Origin: an uncultured Lachnospiraceae bacterium
GTDB taxonomy: Bacteria > Bacillota > Clostridia > Lachnospirales > Lachnospiraceae
DNA: 25,166 bases
Direction: 5' to 3'
Assembly: GCA_910587935.1 (NCBI GenBank)
Contig: CAJUNP010000038.1
Span: 1 to 25,166, forward strand
In this document: piece by piece, positions 16,598-24,769 of the stretch
How positions within the stretch are numbered: the stretch's first letter is position 1
Layout of the letters: every line of letters starts with the position of its first letter
Made by a program: the position numbers and the translations under genes
Notes under the pieces: model-generated
What the model was told of the DNA's origin: nothing
What the model saw: the letters and a program-made list of their open reading frames with translations, nothing else
Databases searched by the model: none

Positions 16598-17911
16598 ATG
16601 AAAAAAAGAGGAATATTATTGCTTGCCGTATCCATCGGACTGATGCTTACAGCTTGCACAGACTCCCCCAAAACAACAGACATTCCCTCTGGCAGCGCTG
16701 CCGGAGACACCGTTCAGAATGAGACTCGGGACACCGAGAAACTTCCGGCTTCGCAGGAATATATTTCCTCAGACGGCTCTTATAAGGTAATCCTGTTTGA
16801 AGGGCTTACACAGACAGATATGCCGCTGCAGGCAGGATCATCCATGATGGGATTGGACGGCGCATCAGAGCGGGCAGGTTTTTCCGGTGTTGCTCTGGGA
16901 AGTCCCAAGTCAAACATTCCCGGAAATCCGGACGATGTAGAAAGCCTTGAGGATTATGCGGACTATATAACAGATATGATCTTAAACGGTTCCGGTGTGA
17001 CCGTAGACTGGCAGGATACGGACGCACCCTCCGCTGAAGGAACCGAACAGTGTCTGGCAAGGGAAGGCGTAGCAAGAAGCGGCGCAACCAGCGGGCAGGC
17101 CTACGGATATTATGCCGAATCTGCGGACAGTTATTTTTCAGTGGTAATCATGGGAAATAACGGTGACATAGATGAAGCCAGGCAAATCCTTGCCCTGGAG
17201 ATCCTTGCCGGAACGCCCATACAGAGAGGAACCAAGGATTTCATCAATGGCATGACTGCCATTCTGGACTCCGTGAACGGAGCCAATATCCGTGAAACCT
17301 ATAAAATGCTGGAAGATATGGATACGGACGAGAGCCAGCTTGAGCTTCTCTCCTCCCAGGCCCGTCAAAGTCTGTCGGACAGCTGGGGCGTAGAGAACGC
17401 CTCCGATCTGATGGAAACGGCGGATTGGCTGATGAATGAAGGCCATAACCAGGACGCGTTAGCGTTCCTTGGTGAATACGGCGGAACGAATGAGACAGAC
17501 CGTGCTTCCTTTGACGCCAAACTGCAAGATCAAAATCTGGACGACGGAACCTATATCAGCCTGCTGGCGGCTTATGATGCGTGGTCCGCTTATGGCGACG
17601 GTGCCCTTGCCGCCTGGGATTTAAGCCGGGTAGGAACGGTTATGGGCTTTGGCTACGCATCCGGTTACTGCACCTATGAGGAGGCTATGGATAAAATGCT
17701 GGAGGCCGCCCAAAAATCACAGGAGCTTTTTGAATCCTGGGAGGATTTTAATAAAAGCTATCTCTATGGTTATTCCTATTGGGCGGAAGAGTCCCTTGAC
17801 GATTCGGAAAGCAGTTCCGCCGAGCGTGCAGAGCTGGTAAGCAGCATGGAATCCCAGGCTAACGGACCTTTTTCCGTGGACTGGAATATGGAGCTTAAGA
17901 AAGAGTGGTAA
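16598..17911 (+). CDS. Secreted lipoprotein with DUF1266-like C-terminal domain
   Basis: A 437-residue lipoprotein. The signal peptide ends in the lipobox LTAC with Cys20 as the lipidation site, followed by a Ser/Thr-rich linker. The region ~35-215 has no motif I recognise. Residues ~250-405 match the DUF1266 pattern: SLSDSWGVENASDLMETADWLMNEGH, then AWDLSRVGTVMGFGYASGYCTYEEA, then a SWEDFNKSYLYGYSYW segment. DUF1266 has no established function. Start: ATG 16598 with AAAGGAG upstream; ATG 16574 is in frame but lies before this site. The gene stands alone, with a promoter in front and a hairpin behind. Confidence 0.82.
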   Translation: MKKRGILLLAVSIGLMLTACTDSPKTTDIPSGSAAGDTVQNETRDTEKLPASQEYISSDGSYKVILFEGLTQTDMPLQAGSSMMGLDGASERAGFSGVALGSPKSNIPGNPDDVESLEDYADYITDMILNGSGVTVDWQDTDAPSAEGTEQCLAREGVARSGATSGQAYGYYAESADSYFSVVIMGNNGDIDEARQILALEILAGTPIQRGTKDFINGMTAILDSVNGANIRETYKMLEDMDTDESQLELLSSQARQSLSDSWGVENASDLMETADWLMNEGHNQDALAFLGEYGGTNETDRASFDAKLQDQNLDDGTYISLLAAYDAWSAYGDGALAAWDLSRVGTVMGFGYASGYCTYEEAMDKMLEAAQKSQELFESWEDFNKSYLYGYSYWAEESLDDSESSSAERAELVSSMESQANGPFSVDWNMELKKEW

Positions 17912-17944
17912 CAGGATTTGCAGAAAAATAACCAACCTTGAACA

Positions 17945-17984
17945 AGGGGGACGGCGCAGTTCTTACGAACCGCACTGTCCCCTT
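17945..17984. repeat. REP-like GGGGAC hairpin between convergent genes, possible terminator
   Basis: AGGGGAC...GTTC-TTAC-GAAC...GTCCCCT forms a stem of about 14 pairs with a few mismatches, followed on the + strand by TTTGCTTTGTT. The GGGGAC/GTCCCC ends and GTTC/GAAC core resemble palindromes dispersed in some Clostridia genomes near REP-type transposases (inference). It lies between the lipoprotein and the broken hydrolase and could end transcription from both sides. Confidence 0.55.
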
Positions 17985-17991
17985 TGCTTTG

Positions 17992-18677
17992 TTAAGTATT
18001 CATCCAGGTAACTGACATATCCATTGCCATACGGCAGGCATTCGTCTGATCCAGCGCATTTAACATAACAAAATCATGAATCGTCCGCGGCACCAAAACC
18101 GCTGTAACCGCCACCCCCGCACAGCGAAGCTTTTTTACAAACGCTTCTCCCTCGCTTCGCAGAACATCCGCTTCTCCGTTAATAATCATGGTGTCCGGAA
18201 AATTTTTCAGGCGCTCCTCACTTGCGCGCAGGGGAGATGCCATAATTTGATTCCGATCTTCCATACAGGCCGTATATTGATCCCAAAACCATTTCATTCC
18301 TTCCCGGTATAAATAGTAATCGACGGCAAACTGACAATAGGTTGGGGTGTTAAAACAAGCGTTTGTTACAGGATAGTACAAAAGCAGCTTGTGAATAGCA
18401 GGGCCGCCGCGCATCCCGCTCCATGGATGTAAAAAATAACGCTTCTGATCTTATCAGTTTCGCATGGACTGATAAAGTATACGGGAACGAAATCCCATTT
18501 TCCTGTATCAATCCTGTCAGTGGATATATCCGCAGGATATTTGTACACAGGTGTATTCTGGGCTTCCTCCAATCTCTTACGCCCCTCTTGGGGTGGCAGC
18601 CGGAATATAAGAGGCGGTACAGAACTTTGATCGCAGACCTTTTCCGCCGCTTCTTCTAATGGAACACATCTTTTCAT
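17992..18677 (-). pseudogene. Alpha/beta hydrolase (esterase/lipase) with internal deletion
   Basis: The N-terminal frame (18677 down to ~18411) ends in the oxyanion-hole segment YIHGAG, typical of the hormone-sensitive lipase family. The C-terminal part continues in another frame from ~18414 (RGGPAIHKLLLYYPVTNA) to the stop at 17992 and keeps the acidic (GEADVLRSEGEAF) and His (IHDFVML) parts of a triad. The ~80-90 residues normally between HGAG and RGGP, including the G-D-S-x-G-G nucleophile elbow, are missing. The join lies at about 18411-18414. Without the nucleophile, no esterase activity is expected. No clear promoter was found in front. Confidence 0.78.
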
Positions 18678-18772
18678 GGAATACCCTTTATTTTATAGAT
18701 TCCATATTAAGATATTCATGACTTTTCAACTGTGATAATAAGAAATTATGAACAGATCCGTTGTTTTGCAAA

Positions 18773-20218
18773 TCAGTGTTTTTTTGCAGTCCGAAGAATC
18801 CTGTCCACCGCCGCCTCGGCATGTGTAGGCAGCTCCCCAAAAATCTGTGTCCCGGCTCCAGTCGCTTCTGTTCCCGTATAAAAAACATCCAAAGCATATC
18901 TTGCCAGCAATCCCGAAACACGCCCTCTTTCTATGGAATCTTCGGTTCCCAGAACAATTACTGCCAGATCATGCTCCGCTGTTCCATCATCCGCAGCCAG
19001 GGTTGTAACCAGGCAGGCCCCTGCCTTGTTGGTCGTTCCGGTTTTCAAGCCGGTGACTTCGGGCATATTCCGCAAAAGCGGGTTTGTATTGCGCACTTCC
19101 AAGTCAAGAGATTGCAAAGCAGCCGATTCCAGAGAAGTGATATCCGTAATTTGAGGATAGACCTTCAAAAGGTAAGAAACCAGACGAAACATGTCCTCCG
19201 CGCTCATGCGGTTCTGACGTTTTGATGGAATGGGATCTTCCGTGTAAGAAGGCAGACCGTGACTGTTATAAAACATTGCCTGGGAAAGTCCCAGCTCCTG
19301 CGCCTTCTGATTCATCATTTGGACGAAAGCTTCCTCCGAGCCGGCGACAACTTCAGCCAGACACAAAGCACATTCGTTGCTGGATGGCAAAAGAGCGCCC
19401 AGCAACAGTTCCTCCACGGTGATCTGTGCTCCGGCTTCTAAAGGAATCACCCCGTCGCCTGAAGCGGCCAGCCGACTGGCCGCTTCAGAGACTGTGACTA
19501 TCTTTTCAGGGTTAATCTGTCCCGCTGATATGGCATCCATAACCAGAAGACAAGTCATAAGCTTGGAAGTGCTGGCTATTGGGCAGGGAGCATCAGACTG
19601 ATACCGGTAGTAGATTTCTCCCGTAGTAGCGTCTCCCACCAGCACACTGTTTACTCCGTAAAAATAACCGGCCTGTTCCAGAACATCCGGGGAGATACGG
19701 AAAGAATCCTGTGTGTGGACCTGCAGGGAGCCTGCGGCCGGAACGGAAATATTTACATCCAGAATCATAGCCAGATCCGCCGCCATCATGAAGCAATCAT
19801 AACAGTCGGTTGGCAGTCTCGTAATCAGGGTATAATAATATACCTTTTGTCCGTTTACCTTAAATTCATTTCGCCGCAGTGAAATATCCGGATTCTCGCT
19901 GTCTTCCCATGGAGCGTTTTCCACTCCCACAGGCGTATAGGCATTTCCTGTATTAAGAGATACGGCGCTTTGCGTAATTTCCAGAGAAAAAGATTTGTCC
20001 GTATCCTTAAGGGCCATTGCCATATCCCGCAGGGAAAAATAAGTATTAAAATCGTAGTCATAATCCAAAGTTTTCACGATGCATGTTACTCCGGTATCGG
20101 TCTGTACCTGACAAGTCCCGGGGATCTCGAAGTTTGCCGCTGCCCTGACAGGCAGAATGGAATATAGCAGGATTGCGGATATTATAAAGGCGCCTGCTTT
20201 TTGTAATATTGCTTTCAT
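18773..20218 (-). CDS. D-alanyl-D-alanine carboxypeptidase (peptidase S11) with N-terminal extension
   Basis: A 481-residue secreted or membrane-bound penicillin-binding protein that trims the terminal D-Ala of peptidoglycan stem peptides. A signal segment (~1-28) is followed by a ~140-residue extension that looks like a copper-amine-oxidase-N/stalk-type domain (FSLRDMAMAL... and VNGQKVYYY...). The S11 domain then carries all three motifs: S-T-S-K near 215, S-S-N near 278 and K-T-G near 390. No C-terminal amphipathic anchor is obvious, and the signal segment may act as the anchor. Start: ATG 20218 with GGGAG 5 nt upstream, preferred to the in-frame GTG at 20233. It follows the 243-residue gene by 22 bp and is co-transcribed with it. 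Confidence 0.9.
   Translation of the reverse strand: MKAILQKAGAFIISAILLYSILPVRAAANFEIPGTCQVQTDTGVTCIVKTLDYDYDFNTYFSLRDMAMALKDTDKSFSLEITQSAVSLNTGNAYTPVGVENAPWEDSENPDISLRRNEFKVNGQKVYYYTLITRLPTDCYDCFMMAADLAMILDVNISVPAAGSLQVHTQDSFRISPDVLEQAGYFYGVNSVLVGDATTGEIYYRYQSDAPCPIASTSKLMTCLLVMDAISAGQINPEKIVTVSEAASRLAASGDGVIPLEAGAQITVEELLLGALLPSSNECALCLAEVVAGSEEAFVQMMNQKAQELGLSQAMFYNSHGLPSYTEDPIPSKRQNRMSAEDMFRLVSYLLKVYPQITDITSLESAALQSLDLEVRNTNPLLRNMPEVTGLKTGTTNKAGACLVTTLAADDGTAEHDLAVIVLGTEDSIERGRVSGLLARYALDVFYTGTEATGAGTQIFGELPTHAEAAVDRILRTAKKH
19459..19488. repeat. 13-bp perfect inverted repeat inside the carboxypeptidase gene
   Basis: CTGAAGCGGCCAG and CTGGCCGCTTCAG form a perfect 13-bp GC-rich stem around CCGA. 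It encodes residues of the conserved region just after the S-x-x-K helix (SEAASRLAASGDG). Strong stems in coding DNA are unusual and this one could pause transcription or translation. Confidence 0.75.
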
Positions 20219-20240
20219 CGGCTCTCCCTTCACTCTTTGG

Positions 20241-20972
20241 TTATTGATTCGACGAATGTTTCAAAGTATATATCACGGGGTAATCATCTGAACTATGACC
20301 GGAAGTATCCGAATCGGTTTTTTCGAACAGAATCAGACTTGAGCCCTTTCGAATATAACCTTCCGTCTTTGTGACAGACGGGGCGTTATCAAACTGTCTG
20401 GTCAGAATACCTCCTGCGGCATCGTAAACGCCACCGCCATCATATTTCGCCTGCAATTCTTCCAGGGAAGGGAGCAAAGCGGGCCCGCAGGACTTCAAAT
20501 AGGAAACCGTGGACATACCGAAAGTCTCCGTCACCAGGTTTTCAATATCTTCCATATCCGTATTCTCCTCATGGCCTGCCATGCGAAGCCTCTCAGCTAA
20601 AATCTCCCTAAAAGCCCTGGCAAATGCCTCATAAGCCGCCTGCCTGCAGGCATCATAGCTTTCAGGCAGGACATGACAGCGAAAAGTTCCCCCCGAGCGT
20701 ACCGTCTGCTCCAGAGTCAGATTAACCTGAATGGTCAAGTCCTGCATATATGACTCCATATCCTCCAGGGAAACGGAAACGGCTTCTACCTCCTGCAGCC
20801 AGCCAAAGGCCGTGACAGCGGCCTGCTTCGTCATATCCAGTCCGCCAGTCCACTCTCCGGAAAGGTCTTTTCCACCTGGGACAAAAAAGTGCAGATATGT
20901 CAGGAATAAGGCGTAAACGCTTACGGTAAGAAGCAGTAAAATAAATATTACTTTTTTCATGGTTTTTTTCAT
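20241..20972 (-). CDS. Membrane-anchored extracytoplasmic protein of unknown function
   Basis: A 243-residue protein with an N-terminal hydrophobic helix (~7-31, KKVIFILLLLTVSVYALF), then a soluble extracytoplasmic part. No domain is recognised. A helical middle contains the pair of Cys residues at the start and end of a helical segment (RCHVLPESYDACRQAAYEAF), which may form a disulfide, and a Gly-rich turn lies near YDGGGVYDAAGG. Start: ATG 20972 with a GAGGG site. It lies 22 bp before the carboxypeptidase and 72 bp after the LRR gene, suggesting a shared envelope role (inference). Confidence 0.72.
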   Translation of the reverse strand: MKKTMKKVIFILLLLTVSVYALFLTYLHFFVPGGKDLSGEWTGGLDMTKQAAVTAFGWLQEVEAVSVSLEDMESYMQDLTIQVNLTLEQTVRSGGTFRCHVLPESYDACRQAAYEAFARAFREILAERLRMAGHEENTDMEDIENLVTETFGMSTVSYLKSCGPALLPSLEELQAKYDGGGVYDAAGGILTRQFDNAPSVTKTEGYIRKGSSLILFEKTDSDTSGHSSDDYPVIYTLKHSSNQ

Positions 20973-21044
20973 AAAGATCCCTCTTGGTCCGCGGCAGCAG
21001 ATGTTTCTCTACGGGAGATTATCACTATAAAGCAGACTGTAACG

Positions 21045-23132
21045 TTATTGTGTTGTCTGCTTGTAAATCAATGCATACGCATAAAAATTATTAGTATTAA
21101 TCGTAATTGTTTCAGGGTCGCTGTCTGAATCATTATAAATAATCGGCTGTCCGTCCTTGGTAACGCAGATCATCTTATAGTCTCTGTCCTCTTTATAAAT
21201 AGCCGACGGAATTTTTATAGTAAACTGTATTTCCTTTTCCATGTTGTAAATTGTATCGGAAAGAGGATAAATGTTATAAGTTCTGCCAATTGTATAATCC
21301 CCAAGAACTGCCTCAAAAGACTTGAAACACATAGGACCCTGCACTTCATTCTCTATGGCAATCTGGTAGGCATTATCTTTTGACAGGGTATACCGGACGG
21401 CTTCGTTCCCCATGCAGGCATACCGTTTTATCTCGTCAGGCGTTGTAGGTTTCCATGTTTCCACAGCTGCTTTTACGCCTGAATTTATGATGGATGATGT
21501 TCCGGGATATACTTCCCTGTCATTCAAATTACTGTCCGGGTTATTTCCACCTGAGGAATTGCCAGGTTTATCCCCGCCGGGATTGCTGCCGGGATCGTTA
21601 TCGTCACCGTCATCAGGATTGGGAGGAACGGGCGTGTAGTTATAGTGTATTGTTGCCTTTGACACTGCCGATGCCGTATCACCTATTTTACTTATGCTGT
21701 CCCACTGCGCCTCCGTACCGGTAAAGTATATGTCCTTCAAGGGACAGGCTGAAAATGCGGCTATCCCTATTATCGTTACGCTGTCCGGAATTATGACAGT
21801 GGTCAATCCAGAACAGGAAGCAAATGCTGACCCTTCGATACTCTCCGCACCTTGCGGAATTTCCACTCCGGCAAGCATCCCGCAATTCTGAAACATGCCC
21901 TCACCAATGCGGTCTATATTAAGGGGCAGCGTTACACTCATCAGCCAGTAACATCCTGTAAATATATTGTCACCTAACTTCACCTGTTTGCTTCCGGGGG
22001 CAAATGTTGCGCTTTTCATTCCCGTACATTGAAAAAATGATGCGCTTCCCACTTCCCCAATGCTGGCAGGCAAAGCTATAGAAGTAAGACCTGTGCACGC
22101 ACGAAAAGCATTTTGCCCGATCATTTCCACCCCTTCGCTAACAGTCACCGAACTAAGATTTCGACATTCTCGGAAAGCGCTGTCGCCGATGGATTTCACG
22201 CTGGATGGAATAGTCACGGAAATAATCTGCGAACCGTAAAAAGCACTGCTGCCAATATTCGTCACACTGTTGGAAATCTCTACACTAATAACCCCGCAGT
22301 TCCAAAAAGCGCCGGAGCCGACACTGGTAACGCCATCTTCAATAACAACCTTCCTGATCTGGCTGCTGTTGCCGCTCCATGGCTGTTCTGCGGCACTGTT
22401 GAAATCAGGCATAGCCCCTTTGCCGGAAACAGTCAGCGTACCCGCCTTCGTCAGATTCCATTTAAGCCCGCCTTCAAGAGATCCGGCAGCAATTGATTCA
22501 TCGGCCTCCGCATCATCCGGCGGAACATAGCCTTCCGGATAGCGGGTGATATAATGACTGGTGTCTCTCATCACTTCTTCTTTAGATATTCCCCGTCCCC
22601 AGTGGACCTTACCTATATGGTCTCCAGCGCTGACGTTGCCTTCGGCAATAACCACACCCACATCACTCGTCTCAAGCACGATCACTGTGTGAATGTCATT
22701 ATTTACCCGCAGAATATCTCCGACTTTTATATCCTCAAATAAAAACTCACCCGCCGCGTACATTCTGGCCGGCAGACTGCCAAATGCCGCATCGCTGAGT
22801 GTAAATGCGAAAGCTACGCAGCCCACAGCGCTGATATTCGCTCCGGCAAGAGGACCGCCTTTCCAATGGTAATATTTTGAATCCGAATACGGCTCATCAT
22901 TAGTCCAGATCGTTCCTTCTTTATACATATCCTGATCCTTCAGTGCAATCATGGCCTGATAGGCTTCCGCCGGAGTGGGGATCGCACTGTCACGTGCAGT
23001 CAGTCCGTCCTGGGTATCTTCCGAAAGTACGTACTCGTTCTGTGAAGGTTCTTCCTGAAATGCGTGTGCCACTGACTGGGATGAAATACATAAGCATAAC
23101 GCTAAGACAGCTGAAAAAATTCGTTTTTTCAA
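21045..23132 (-). CDS. Secreted BspA-like leucine-rich-repeat protein with N-terminal Cys/His peptidase-like domain
   Basis: A 695-residue exported protein. Signal peptide ~1-24 (…SQSVAHA). Residues ~50-200 hold a segment that looks like an NlpC/P60 or CHAP-type papain-fold domain: G-C105-V-A-F-A-F helix and D-I-H148-T-V-I-V-L-E strand, with a GDILRV turn between. Residues ~215-485 are about ten BspA/LRR_5 repeats (pattern IGxxAFxxCxxLxxVxIPxSVxxI). A Pro/Asn/Gly/Asp-rich linker (~500-545) leads to a C-terminal beta-rich domain with no recognised anchor. LRR_5 proteins often mediate adhesion or matrix binding. Start: TTG 23132 with AGAGG 8 nt upstream; no in-frame ATG is better placed. The catalytic role of the N-terminal part is a guess from two residues. 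Confidence 0.85.
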   Translation of the reverse strand: MKKRIFSAVLALCLCISSQSVAHAFQEEPSQNEYVLSEDTQDGLTARDSAIPTPAEAYQAMIALKDQDMYKEGTIWTNDEPYSDSKYYHWKGGPLAGANISAVGCVAFAFTLSDAAFGSLPARMYAAGEFLFEDIKVGDILRVNNDIHTVIVLETSDVGVVIAEGNVSAGDHIGKVHWGRGISKEEVMRDTSHYITRYPEGYVPPDDAEADESIAAGSLEGGLKWNLTKAGTLTVSGKGAMPDFNSAAEQPWSGNSSQIRKVVIEDGVTSVGSGAFWNCGVISVEISNSVTNIGSSAFYGSQIISVTIPSSVKSIGDSAFRECRNLSSVTVSEGVEMIGQNAFRACTGLTSIALPASIGEVGSASFFQCTGMKSATFAPGSKQVKLGDNIFTGCYWLMSVTLPLNIDRIGEGMFQNCGMLAGVEIPQGAESIEGSAFASCSGLTTVIIPDSVTIIGIAAFSACPLKDIYFTGTEAQWDSISKIGDTASAVSKATIHYNYTPVPPNPDDGDDNDPGSNPGGDKPGNSSGGNNPDSNLNDREVYPGTSSIINSGVKAAVETWKPTTPDEIKRYACMGNEAVRYTLSKDNAYQIAIENEVQGPMCFKSFEAVLGDYTIGRTYNIYPLSDTIYNMEKEIQFTIKIPSAIYKEDRDYKMICVTKDGQPIIYNDSDSDPETITINTNNFYAYALIYKQTTQ

Positions 23133-23206
23133 TTTTGCAACCTCTTGCTTTCAATTTGGGGAGAACTTTTAATTTATAACATTCTCCGTCCTTTAACATT
23201 AGGTTA

Positions 23207-23431
23207 TTATTGTTGTTCTGTTTTGTCAACAGGTAAATAGCGTACAGACATCGTATTTAAAACGGAATACTGTCCTTGACGCACAATGCCCCTTTCCCCA
23301 CGTATGGCTTCTAAAGCAGTATCAAACATAAACCAGTCACCTGTATTATAATATTCCTGTAATTCCATAAAATCGCGTTGCAGTCCATCCGGCAAATTAT
23401 CTCTTAAAATTATTTGTTCATCCACATACAT
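23207..23431 (-). CDS. Small protein of unknown function downstream of the HipA-like kinase
   Basis: A 74-residue protein opening MYVDEQIILRDNLPDGLQ with a middle segment LQEYYNTGDWFMFDTALEAI. It is mostly helical and has no membrane segment. ATG 23431 has GGGAG/GAGGTG in front and is preferred to the upstream in-frame start at 23464, which overlaps the end of the kinase region. It probably formed an operon with the now broken kinase, so a partner or antitoxin-like role is possible but unproven. Confidence 0.6.
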   Translation of the reverse strand: MYVDEQIILRDNLPDGLQRDFMELQEYYNTGDWFMFDTALEAIRGERGIVRQGQYSVLNTMSVRYLPVDKTEQQ

Positions 23432-24109
23432 TATTTTATCACCTCTCCCTTTACGGTTTCCCATAATCTAATGTATACAATCATTTTTTATACATTCTAG
23501 CAATACTTTTTCATACCTGTATTGAATAATTGATGTAAAAAATCTCTTCTGTATTTCTGACAATATTGGTACCTCTTTTATCAATGCTTGTATCTTATCC
23601 ATATTATTACCTATTTGAGTTGTCAATCTATAAACAGCCTCTAAACATTCCGGATATTCCCTACTTTCAATTATATGATATGGATTTACCCGTTTCCCAT
23701 GTAATTCAAATATACACCTGCGGGCTTTATATGCCTCTGCTTCCATTTTATCAGCATCATTCATTACAATTCGCATCTTTCCATCATCCCACTTGCTATT
23801 TAAACAATTACCATTATCATAAACCGGCGCAATATCCTTCGAACCGTCTTTTCTTAAAATGATTCCCCAATTGCTGTTATTACGATCTGTATTTCCAATC
23901 AGCGCATCTATTATGAACATATTCCAAAAATGCTCTTTTACTCCCGGAACATCCTGCAAAAACGGATGCTCCTGTATCGTCATCATAATTTCATACAAGT
24001 CTACGCCTACACCATTTGTCTCATTGCCGTTTGAATCTAAAAAATGTGATTCAAAAGTGACTTTGATTATACCAAACTCATAGAGTTTGTCTCCATCTTG
24101 TAAAAAATC

Positions 24110-24157
24110 TTCACAATACAATTTTGCTATTTCTTGTTCCTAAAATTGTATTGTGAA
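24110..24157. repeat. 16-bp perfect inverted repeat at the second kinase frameshift
   Basis: TTCACAATACAATTTT (24110-24125) and its exact reverse complement AAAATTGTATTGTGAA (24142-24157) flank a 16-nt loop. The frame break between kinase pieces B and C lies within the 24110-24125 arm. Confidence 0.9.
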
Positions 24158-24249
24158 CAGGCAAGCCGACTATCTCATATATCTTTGAACCACTATATTC
24201 ACAAACAGGACTATTCGAATAACTCAGATTAATATTTTTCATCTGCTGT

Positions 24250-24278
24250 TCTTTTAAATTCCCTGGGAATTTAAAAGA
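24250..24278. repeat. 29-bp perfect palindrome at the first kinase frameshift
   Basis: TCTTTTAAATTCCC and GGGAATTTAAAAGA are exact reverse complements around one central T. Adding one A to the right arm, between its T and A runs on the + strand, would restore both the reading frame (Leu-Leu-Lys-Phe-Pro-Gly) and an imperfect repeat. Confidence 0.9.
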
Positions 24279-24481
24279 TAGTCTTTACCTTCATATGTAA
24301 TTTCCATTTTTCTTCCAGCCGTACCGCCATACATTCTTTGATTCTGTTGGAAATTATCAAAGCTTATTAATTCCCAAATAGTGCCTCCCATTCTAAATCA
24401 TTCTTATATCTACTATTGCAATCTTTCCTTACTTACCCCATTTGAATAGCATAAAGAAGCGGACAGTTATACTGACAAACG

Positions 24482-24651
24482 CTAAAACCTTTCAATTTCT
24501 GCCCGTATATCGTCTTTATGAAACCATTCTTTGTCACCAGTGGGATAATTGAAAAAACTACGCTGTCCATATACAAAACCATTATTCGTAAGCCATTCCT
24601 CTGCTAAACGCATTGAGGAAAAAGTCTGACTTCCTCATCAACACGTTCCAT
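24482..24651 (-). pseudogene. Small gene remnant upstream of the kinase
   Basis: From ATG 24613 a 43-residue protein-like frame runs to the stop at 24482 (RLAEEWLTNNGFVYGQ ... WFHKDDIRAEIERF). A second frame from ATG 24651 reads MERVDEEVRLF and then would need a shift to join it. Together they look like one small broken gene. No family recognised. The stretch 24392-24481 between it and the kinase has protein-like scraps (for example LEWEALFGN ending over the kinase start) but no intact gene; 24652-24769 shows nothing definite. Confidence 0.4.
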
Positions 24652-24769
24652 GATTAAGATCACATGTCAGCAAATCACTTCACTACCCCGGCAGACTATT
24701 TTCGACACACAACGCCCCATACCCCTCTTATGTCAAGTTAATGTCAGGTATCTTTAGACAAAATCACTC

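Larger units (their letters stand above)
23468..24391 (-). pseudogene. HipA/CtkA-type protein kinase with two frameshifts
   Basis: Three pieces of one kinase lie in order on the - strand. Piece A (24391 to ~24258) begins WELISFDNFQQNQRMYGGTAGRK and breaks in YLL|KFPGN. Piece B (~24262 to ~24122) runs KFPGNLKEQQMKNINLSYSN to VHNTILGTRNSKIV. Piece C (24121 to 23468) holds the catalytic core, FWNMFIIDALIGNTDRNNSNWG and the Mg-binding APVYDNGN, to the end. Kinases of this family phosphorylate proteins and often act as toxins or persistence factors. Both breaks lie in perfect inverted repeats. The likely start codon in front of WELIS, 4 nt after GGGAGG, reads ATT; the next ATG is four codons upstream at 24391. 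A restart at TTG 24121 would make a 217-residue C-terminal piece lacking the ATP-binding N-lobe. Confidence 0.8.

Noticed and set aside
21031..21063. AAGCAGAC/GTCTGCTT hairpin as a terminator of the LRR gene
   Set aside because: It overlaps the stop codon and is not followed by a T-run, so read-through into the next gene is more likely.
21650..22450. Periodic sequence as a CRISPR-like or DNA repeat array
   Set aside because: The periodicity is the protein-level LRR_5 repeat; the DNA units are diverged and there are no spacers.
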